The position numbers and the translations under genes were made by a program. Under the pieces are notes generated by a model. It was not told the origin of the DNA, searched no databases, and worked only from the letters and a program-made list of their open reading frames with translations. A stretch of 12,897 bases of DNA from DAIOHQ01 sp036744635 (GTDB taxonomy: Bacteria; Planctomycetota; Phycisphaerae; Tepidisphaerales; Tepidisphaeraceae), in assembly GCA_036744635.1 (NCBI GenBank), contig DAIOHQ010000134.1, forward strand, positions 1-12,897, read 5' to 3'. Below are positions 1 through 5,114 of this stretch, piece after piece (position 1 is the stretch's first letter; every line of letters begins with the position of its first letter).

Positions 1-97
1 CAAGAATGTCTGCCCCACCAAATCAAGCCAAGGCCGCCTGAAGTGTCACGCACCCCGAGCCAGCGCACTTGATTTTCGCAGCGGCCATCTCTACAGT

Positions 98-128
98 TTG
101 GACACAATTTGAACGAGACACCTATAAG
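98..128 (+). promoter_or_regulatory. Possible sigma70-type promoter for the moeB-rhodanese gene
   Basis: TTGGAC at 98-103 and TATAAG at 123-128 resemble -35 and -10 boxes, with a long 19-nt spacer. If used, the transcript would have a leader of about 200 nt containing the inverted repeat at 170-253. A 6-bp inverted pair GAGACA/TGTCTC flanks the -10 candidate and could be an operator. The match is modest and rests on pattern only. Confidence 0.25.
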
Positions 129-169
129 CTGTCTCGGGGCGATTTGAATCGCAGCTTGCGGCCCGTGGG

Positions 170-253
170 GGATCGGGAAAGGGGTCAGGAACCTTTTGTG
201 CGCAGCACCTGCCGGCCGTTCCGGCAAAAGGTTCCTGACCCCTTTCCCGATCC
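170..253. repeat. Perfect 29-bp inverted repeat (REP-like palindrome)
   Basis: The arms 170-198 and 225-253 are exact reverse complements over 29 bp and enclose a 26-nt loop. The core reads AAAGGGGTCAGGAACCTTTT on the left arm. Inside, GCCGG (211-215) and CCGGC (221-225) could form an alternative small hairpin. Arms this long and exact, in an intergenic region without any transposase, fit a REP/BIME or MITE-like element of the kind mobilised by REP-associated (RAYT) transposases; that identity is inferred. It lies about 85 nt upstream of the moeB-like gene and would fold in its leader RNA. It is not a typical terminator, since no U tract follows. Confidence 0.75.
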
Positions 254-337
254 ATCCCGCAAAACAGCTAAAGCGCGGCAGGTTTTCTGCCACGGGCCAT
301 GCCGATTTCCGGTGTGGTTTTTTTATTGGAGCCTCTC

Positions 338-1663
338 ATGCCAGCTATCCCCGCTTCCGCCGTGAAACAACTCAATACCGAACAGATCAACCGCTATCGC
401 CGCCATCTGATTCTTCCCGAAGTCGGGATGGACGGGCAAAAGAAGCTGCTCAATGCCAAAGTGCTCTGCATCGGCGCTGGCGGACTGGGCTGCCCGATCT
501 CGCTGTATCTCGCCGCCGCCGGCGTCGGCACCATCGGGCTGGCGGATGTCGATGTCGTCAGCCCCTCGAATCTGCAGCGCCAGGTGCTCTTCGGCGTCGG
601 CAACATTGGAGAACCCAAGGTGGAGGCGGCGGCCAGGCGGCTGAAGGATCTCAACCCCGACCTGCACCTGATCGAGCATAAGGTCATCGTCAACAGCTCC
701 AACGTCATGGACCTGATCAAGGACTACGATGTCATCATCGACGGCACCGACAATTTCCCCACCCGCTACTGCGTGAATGATGCCTGCGTGCTGCAGAAGA
801 AGCCCAACGTCTACGGCTCGATCTTCCGTTTCGAGGGAATGGTCACGGTCTTTGCTCCGCACCTGAAGAACCCCGACACCGGCGAGGCCGGGCCGTGCTA
901 CCGCTGTTTGTATCCCGAGCCGCCCGATCCGGGATCGGTGCCAAGCTGCGCTGAAGGCGGCGTGCTGGGCGTGATCTGTGGCACGGTCGGCTCGCTGCAG
1001 GCCAATGAGGTGGTCAAGCTGATCCTCGGCATCGGCCGGCCGGCGATCGGGCGGCTGACGACCTATTCATCGCTGGACCTGGAGTTCAAGACCTTCAAGC
1101 TGCGCCGCGACCCGGCCTGCCCGGTGTGCGGGAGCAATCCCACCATCACCGCGCCGATCGACTACGAGCAGTTCTGCGGCGTGCCGATTCTCGATCCCAA
1201 GTCAGTTGAGGAGACCGAGGCGGAAGTGAAGAAAGCCAAGGCGCCGGCGAAGCAGGGGGGACAGGGGGGGCAGGGGGCGGAGAAGGGTGCGCCGGGGCTG
1301 GATGCCAACGGATTGCCGCCGGGCTATCAGTTCAAGCCGGATTGGGAGGTGACGCCGCGCGAGGTGAAGTCATTGCTGGACAAGGGGGAGAAATTCGTCT
1401 TCATCGACTGCCGGCTGCCCAACGAGTATCAAATCACCAAAATCGAAGGGGCCAAGCTGATTCCGCTGCAGCAACTGGCCGGGCGCATCGGCGAGCTGCG
1501 CGGGCAGGAGAACGAAAGGGTGATCGTCCACTGCCGCACCGGCGGCCGCAGCCTGCAGTTCGCCCAGATCCTCCGGCAGCAGGGGTTCAAGGATGTGAAA
1601 TCGATGGCGGGAGGGATACTGCTGTGGAACACGGACATCAATCCCGGCGGGCCGCAGTATTGA
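338..1663 (+). CDS. moeB: MoeB/ThiF-family adenylyltransferase with C-terminal rhodanese domain
   Basis: This protein of 441 residues belongs to the E1-like MoeB/MoeZ/Uba4 family. Members adenylate the C-terminal glycine of a ubiquitin-like sulfur carrier (MoaD, ThiS or CysO type), and the rhodanese domain then supplies sulfur for molybdopterin, thiamin, cysteine or tRNA thiolation. The N-terminal domain shows the RYRRHLILPEVG signature (19-30), the nucleotide-binding GAGGLG loop (46-51), D72, R81 and D138, and two zinc pairs, CYRC (187-190) and CPVC (261-264). C204 sits in the conserved PSCAEGGVLG stretch. A Gln/Gly/Lys-rich linker (about 288-335) leads to a rhodanese domain with active-site loop HCRTGGRS (C399). 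The start at 338 has GGAG at 328-331, 6 nt upstream. An in-frame ATG at 299 adds 13 residues absent from the family's usual N-terminus. No sulfur-carrier gene is adjacent, so the pathway cannot be assigned. MoeZ is an equally good name. Confidence 0.95.
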   Translation: MPAIPASAVKQLNTEQINRYRRHLILPEVGMDGQKKLLNAKVLCIGAGGLGCPISLYLAAAGVGTIGLADVDVVSPSNLQRQVLFGVGNIGEPKVEAAARRLKDLNPDLHLIEHKVIVNSSNVMDLIKDYDVIIDGTDNFPTRYCVNDACVLQKKPNVYGSIFRFEGMVTVFAPHLKNPDTGEAGPCYRCLYPEPPDPGSVPSCAEGGVLGVICGTVGSLQANEVVKLILGIGRPAIGRLTTYSSLDLEFKTFKLRRDPACPVCGSNPTITAPIDYEQFCGVPILDPKSVEETEAEVKKAKAPAKQGGQGGQGAEKGAPGLDANGLPPGYQFKPDWEVTPREVKSLLDKGEKFVFIDCRLPNEYQITKIEGAKLIPLQQLAGRIGELRGQENERVIVHCRTGGRSLQFAQILRQQGFKDVKSMAGGILLWNTDINPGGPQY

Positions 1664-1710
1664 GGATCGGGAAGCACAAGACACGGAGACACGGAGAGGA
1701 TGGGGGAGGT

Positions 1711-1836
1711 ATTGCAAATTGAAAATTGCAAAATGCAAATTTCAAATTGAAGGCGGGAAGGCCGGGCGTAATCGCGAGGGCGCTGGGCATCTGACGAAAA
1801 TTTGAAATTTGAAATTTTCATTTTTCAATTTGCAAT
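1711..1836. repeat. AT-rich imperfect inverted repeat between convergent genes
   Basis: Arms 1711-1748 and 1799-1836 pair in 34 of 38 positions and are built from alternating AATTTGAAATTTG-like and CAATTTGCAAT-like words, around a GC-rich 50-nt centre. The block is far richer in A/T than its surroundings. It separates the + strand moeB-like gene (ends 1663) from the - strand pseudouridine synthase gene (ends 1890), so it could act as a two-way transcription end, but its build looks more like a dispersed MITE-type element. Just before it, 1675-1699 carries ACACGGAGACACGGAGAGG, a purine-rich direct repeat. Confidence 0.65.
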
Positions 1837-1889
1837 GAGGAAGGCGGCGGGGTGCGCGCATAGCCGACAGTCTGGCCAGGAGATGCGGC

Positions 1890-2864
1890 TCAGCGCTGGT
1901 CGCTGCGGACCCGCAGGGTGTTGAGGAGGAGCTGGAAATCGCTGGGAATCGGCGATTCGGCGGCGGCGCCGGCGGCGGTTACGCGCAGGGCGTGAAGCAT
2001 GTGCCGCGGAGCGTTCAGGGCATCGTTGCGGCCATAGGTTTTATCGCCGATTACGGGGTGGCCGAGTTCGGCGAGCATCACACGAATCTGGTGGAGGAAG
2101 CCGGTGCCGAGGGTGACTTCGACGAGGCTGGCGGTGTCGCCGAAATGCTCGAGGGATTTCCAGGACAGGTTGCAGCGCCGCGCGCCTTTGGTGGAATCGC
2201 GCTGTGCCGGCGAGGCAGGTCGACGCAGCACGCGCACCCGCGCGGGATGGTGTTGGGAGATTAGCAGGTCCATAGTCTCTCGTCCCTCGCCGCGGAGGGC
2301 GCCGTGGACCAGGGCGAGATAAGTTTTGTGGGCGCGGTGTTGGGCGAAGGCCGAGCGCAGCGCATCCCACGTTTCTTGCGTGAGGGCGAGAAGCAGGGCG
2401 CCGGAAGTATCGACATCCAGGCGGTGAACGACGCCGCTGCGCAGGCCGGCTTCGCCGATGCCCTGGATCTGCGGGTAGCGGGCGACGGCGGCGTTGAGCA
2501 GCGTATCGGCCTGGGTGACATCGAGGGGATGGACGGCCATGCCGGCGGGCTTGTCGACGGCGATCCAGCCAGCGCCGCCATTGAGGATGGTGAGGGGAAG
2601 ATCGGGGCGGGGGATGACGATCATCTCATCTGAGGGGACGAATCCGCTGACGTTGATGGTGGCGCCGGCGCGGACGGGCAGCCCTTTGGCCGACTCGCTG
2701 ACAGTTCTACCGTTCAGCGAAACCTGGCCGGCGGTCAGCAGCTTGCGAACTTGCGTCCGGCCGACGGAGAGGCGGCGGGCGAGAAAGATGTCGAGGCGCG
2801 CGTCGGCGTCGGCGTCTGTGACCTGAAAAAACGAGGGATGATTCGGTGGGGCAGTTTGATCCAT
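1890..2864 (-). CDS. RluA/RluD-family RNA pseudouridine synthase
   Basis: This cytoplasmic enzyme of 324 residues converts specific uridines to pseudouridine in rRNA or tRNA. The N-terminal S4 RNA-binding domain covers about residues 22-65 (RLDIFLARRLSVGRTQVRKL onward, then VSLNGR). The catalytic domain contains the family motif HRLDVDTSG, with the catalytic aspartate at D150, preceded by the conserved VDKPAGMAVHP (103-113). Later motifs HKTYLALVHG (179-188) and GFLHQIRVMLAELGHPVIGD fit the RluA family. The S4 domain and length point to the RluD/RluC side of the family; the exact target site cannot be told from the sequence. The ATG at 2864 has no strong Shine-Dalgarno sequence, but no better in-frame start lies nearby. 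The gene follows gluQRS by 92 nt on the same strand and may be co-transcribed with it. Confidence 0.95.
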   Translation of the reverse strand: MDQTAPPNHPSFFQVTDADADARLDIFLARRLSVGRTQVRKLLTAGQVSLNGRTVSESAKGLPVRAGATINVSGFVPSDEMIVIPRPDLPLTILNGGAGWIAVDKPAGMAVHPLDVTQADTLLNAAVARYPQIQGIGEAGLRSGVVHRLDVDTSGALLLALTQETWDALRSAFAQHRAHKTYLALVHGALRGEGRETMDLLISQHHPARVRVLRRPASPAQRDSTKGARRCNLSWKSLEHFGDTASLVEVTLGTGFLHQIRVMLAELGHPVIGDKTYGRNDALNAPRHMLHALRVTAAGAAAESPIPSDFQLLLNTLRVRSDQR

Positions 2865-2936
2865 CTATGCACGCATCTTAGCGGCATTGAGTTGGCCGGC
2901 AGAATCGAAGCGGGATTTCACTTCTTATGCGCCTGG

Positions 2937-2957
2937 GCACGGGTTGGAAACCCGTGC
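2937..2957. repeat. 9-bp perfect hairpin at the end of gluQRS
   Basis: GCACGGGTT (2937-2945) and AACCCGTGC (2949-2957) are exact reverse complements around a 3-nt loop (GGA). The hairpin begins at the last base of the gluQRS stop codon (TAG, 2959-2957). It could slow or end transcription, but no U tract follows on the - strand. It may instead be one of the dispersed short palindromes seen elsewhere in this window. Confidence 0.6.
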
Positions 2958-3904
2958 TACGTTAAGACGGCATCAATTGCGGGGGTGAAGACGATGCGAT
3001 CCGGGGACAGCTTTGCGAGTTCGAATTTGGCAATCAATTGCTGCGCGGTCGGGGCTTCCCCGGCGGCGTCGATTCCACACCATTTTGCGAGGAGGGCGAG
3101 GATGGCGGGCGCGGGCACGCCCAGTTCTCGATAGTGGGCCAGACGGGTGTCGCCGTGGCGCTTGGCGAGGCGGCGGCCGTCCTCGCCGACGACCAGCGGC
3201 AGGTGCCAGCAGCGCGGGATCGAACCGTCCAGTCCGAGGGCGCGGTAGAGGAGGATTTGGCGGGGGGTGGAGTCGAGCAGGTCATCGCCGCGCACGACTT
3301 GCGTGATGCCCATGGCGGCGTCATCGACGACCACGGCGAGCTGATAGGCCGGGGTTCCGTCCGCCTTGGCGATGACGAAGTCGCCGAGCGTGCCGGCGTC
3401 AATTTGCTGGCGGCCGCGAAATTCGTCGTGAAAGGTGATCACCGAATCCGGCACGCGAAAACGAATGGCCGGGTCGCGCCCGCTGCTGCGGCGGGCATCG
3501 TCGATGCTGGCGAACTTGCCGCGACAGGTGCCGGGATAGACGGTGGCGCCGTCATCGGCGTGGGGGGCGCTGGCCGCCAGGTCAACTTCGCGGCGGGTGC
3601 AGACGCAGGGATAGGCCAGGCCGGCGGCCAGCAGCTTGTGCACGGCGACGGCGTACGACTCTAGTCGCGCGGATTGGTAGATCGGTCCATCGTCCCAGTC
3701 CAGGCCAAGCCAGCGCAGGTCCTGGATGGCGGCGCGGTCGGCGCCGCTCTTGATGCGCGGGCCGTCGAGGTCCTCGATGCGCAGGATGATCCGCCAGCCC
3801 TGGCGGCGGGCCAGCAGCCAGTTCACCAGGAAGGTGCGCGCGTTTCCCAGGTGCAGGGCGCCGGTGGGAGAGGGGGCAAGTCGAGTGATGTGTTCTGTCG
3901 GCAC
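2957..3904 (-). CDS. gluQ: Glutamyl-Q tRNA(Asp) synthetase
   Basis: GluQRS activates glutamate without tRNA and transfers it to the queuosine base at position 34 of tRNA(Asp). It is a shortened GluRS catalytic domain without the anticodon-binding part. The 315 residues fit the family's usual length of about 300. Visible features are the HIGH-type motif RLAPSPTGALHLGNARTF (8-25), RIEDLDGPR (42-50), the zinc site CVC plus Y123 and C127 (C100, C102), and LAKRHGD (246-252), the GluQRS form of KMSKS. The start is the GTG at 3904: the frame remains open further upstream to an ATG at 4066, but that extension runs through a palindrome and into the next gene, and no ATG lies closer to the conserved domain. 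An AGGAGGGG ribosome binding site at 3917-3924 sits 12 nt upstream, a rather long spacing. Yadb is the older name of this family. Confidence 0.95.
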   Translation of the reverse strand: MPTEHITRLAPSPTGALHLGNARTFLVNWLLARRQGWRIILRIEDLDGPRIKSGADRAAIQDLRWLGLDWDDGPIYQSARLESYAVAVHKLLAAGLAYPCVCTRREVDLAASAPHADDGATVYPGTCRGKFASIDDARRSSGRDPAIRFRVPDSVITFHDEFRGRQQIDAGTLGDFVIAKADGTPAYQLAVVVDDAAMGITQVVRGDDLLDSTPRQILLYRALGLDGSIPRCWHLPLVVGEDGRRLAKRHGDTRLAHYRELGVPAPAILALLAKWCGIDAAGEAPTAQQLIAKFELAKLSPDRIVFTPAIDAVLT

Positions 3905-3916
3905 GGTCTTGAGATA

Positions 3917-3924
3917 CCCCTCCT
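3917..3924 (-). promoter_or_regulatory. Ribosome binding site of gluQRS next to a long hairpin
   Basis: Read on the - strand this is AGGAGGGG, a near-perfect Shine-Dalgarno sequence 12 nt before the GTG at 3904. It decides the start, because no ATG exists in a suitable place. Its first base coincides with the base of the large hairpin at 3924-3982, so folding of that hairpin could affect ribosome access. Confidence 0.65.
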
Positions 3925-3982
3925 GTAGGGTGGGCGTACTCGCCCATCGGGTCCGACGGTGGGCGAGTACGCCCACCCTGCA
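3924..3982. repeat. 23-bp inverted repeat between the lipoprotein gene and gluQRS
   Basis: The arms 3924-3946 and 3960-3982 pair over 23 positions with one wobble; 20 of these (AGGGTGGGCGTACTCGCCCA, 3927-3946) are perfect. The loop is 13 nt. It occupies most of the 88-nt gap between two - strand genes and ends exactly at the gluQRS ribosome binding site. No U tract follows it, so it is not a classical terminator. It may be a dispersed palindromic repeat or a processing or attenuation structure. Confidence 0.7.
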
Positions 3983-3992
3983 AATGCCGGCG

Positions 3993-4640
3993 CTACGGGG
4001 CGGTGACCTGGATGGTGTCGAGAATCTTCTCGAGAAACGCGTGGTCTGCCTTGTATTGCTCGACATTCAGGCCGATGAAGTTCAGGGAATAGGCCTTGTA
4101 GTTTTTCTCGTCGGCCGGGACGTAATAGGTGAGCGTCCACTGGTAGAGCGGCGGCATCGGCTTGCCGGGATTGCCGTCGACATCCAGGCTCGGCAGAGAG
4201 GTTGCCTGCCCGAGGCGCTGGCGCTCAAAGACTTTGATCTTCCCCTTGGTGCGGAGATCGGCCACTCTTGTCCGTCCGTCAGTCTTCATTTCATTGCGCG
4301 CGCCTTCGGCGAGGCTTTCGATGCGCTCAATGGTGGTCTGCGGCTGCTGCGAAAGCTGAATTTTCACCTCGCCGCCTGGAGTCCATCCCTGCAGCAGCGT
4401 GACCATCGACACGGCCTGCAGGGTCTGCACCGACCAGCTTTCGGGCGCCTGGATCGTCATGGGCAGGGGGGCGAGGGAAATGATTTTGCGCTTGCCGGTT
4501 TCGAGTTCCTGGGTGGTGGGCGGTTTGGGTTCTTCGATCTCCTTGACGGGTTTGGGCGGAACGGGCGGCCCGGAGGATTTGTCATCGCACCCCAGGCCGG
4601 CCGTCGCGGCGATCATCAACAACAGTGTGAGCCAGCGCAT
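3993..4640 (-). CDS. Probable exported lipoprotein of unknown function
   Basis: I do not recognise a named family. The 215-residue protein begins with a short hydrophobic export signal (MRWLTLLLMIAATAGLG) followed by C18, a possible but non-canonical lipobox (GLGC). A Pro/Lys/Glu-rich linker (about 24-50) precedes a mixed domain of about 160 residues. Sequence character there (AP.SW at 65-69, then an alternating strand pattern, and a final segment ending FLEKILDTIQVT) is reminiscent of the DcrB/PsbP-like fold found in many small bacterial lipoproteins; this is a guess. The start at 4640 has AAGGAG 6 nt upstream. A longer frame from 4817 is rejected because it overlaps the MazG-like gene and lacks that signal. 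The gene lies between the MazG-like gene and gluQRS on the same strand. Confidence 0.85.
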   Translation of the reverse strand: MRWLTLLLMIAATAGLGCDDKSSGPPVPPKPVKEIEEPKPPTTQELETGKRKIISLAPLPMTIQAPESWSVQTLQAVSMVTLLQGWTPGGEVKIQLSQQPQTTIERIESLAEGARNEMKTDGRTRVADLRTKGKIKVFERQRLGQATSLPSLDVDGNPGKPMPPLYQWTLTYYVPADEKNYKAYSLNFIGLNVEQYKADHAFLEKILDTIQVTAP

Positions 4641-4726
4641 CGATCTCTCCTTGGGGCTTCCCCTGCTTCGTGACAACAATCCACAACCATTCTTCCCACC
4701 GGAGGGAATATTTTCAACGGCTGATC

Positions 4727-5011
4727 TCACTTGTGGCCTTCGGGGGGCTCGGCGGCGAGATATTTGTTGATTACCGCCTGGGCGAGATCGACATCGTTGA
4801 TGTTCGCCAGGGTACACAGCCAGGCGATGACATCGGCGAATTCTTCCTGCAGATTGGCGCGGTCAGCGCCATTGAGCGCGGTGGCGAGCTCGCCGATTTC
4901 CTCTATGAACCAAAGAAACGTTTTCGGAGTGCCGCGCTCGCGGTCGACTTTCTCATAGCGGCCGGCGATGTGCTTTTGAAAATCGGCGAGCGTGAGATTC
5001 TGTGCGTCCAT
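4727..5011 (-). CDS. MazG-like nucleotide pyrophosphohydrolase
   Basis: This short all-helical protein of 94 residues has the size of a single-domain MazG-like enzyme. These hydrolyse (d)NTPs to the monophosphate and pyrophosphate, often to clean the nucleotide pool. The Mg2+-binding motifs are visible: EEIGEL (37-42, the first ExxE) and EEFADV (56-61, ExxD), inside a helical bundle. The substrate cannot be told from sequence. The ATG at 5011 was chosen because the domain begins about ten residues later; an in-frame ATG at 5065 would add 18 residues and no clear Shine-Dalgarno sequence supports either. The gene sits 86 nt upstream of the lipoprotein gene and 103 nt downstream of the TPR-protease gene on the same strand. 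Confidence 0.88.
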   Translation of the reverse strand: MDAQNLTLADFQKHIAGRYEKVDRERGTPKTFLWFIEEIGELATALNGADRANLQEEFADVIAWLCTLANINDVDLAQAVINKYLAAEPPEGHK

Positions 5012-5061
5012 GCGGGAAACGATAGCGGACGTGCGGAAATAGGGAAGCGCCAAAGATGACC

Positions 5062-5083
5062 GCACCGGATGTACATCCGGTGC
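5062..5083. repeat. Perfect 22-nt palindrome
   Basis: Positions 5062-5083 read the same on both strands (half-site GCACCGGATGT). It lies in the gap between the TPR-protease gene (ends 5115) and the MazG-like gene (starts 5011). Folded as RNA it would need a small central loop. It could be a protein-binding site, a weak terminator for the protease gene (the T-rich stretch after it on the - strand, TCATCTTT, is poor), or a dispersed repeat. Confidence 0.6.
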
Positions 5084-5114
5084 TCTGCTGGGGCCGGGGC
5101 CGCCGTCCGGGACG

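Larger units (their letters stand above)
1..337. other. Left-edge intergenic region
   Basis: No gene is supported here. A + strand frame open at the window edge runs to a TGA at 70-72 (about 23 residues, Pro/Arg-rich). It could be the tail of an upstream gene, but nothing in it is recognisable. The rest holds a possible promoter (98-128), a long perfect inverted repeat (170-253), a small 5-bp hairpin at 277-291 (GGCAG/CTGCC with a GTTTT loop), a T tract near 318-325 and the ribosome binding site of the downstream moeB-like gene. Confidence 0.5.

Noticed and set aside
3905..4066. N-terminal extension of gluQRS to the ATG at 4066
   Set aside because: It would translate the palindrome and overlap the end of the lipoprotein gene; the added residues are Ser/Arg-rich and unlike the family.
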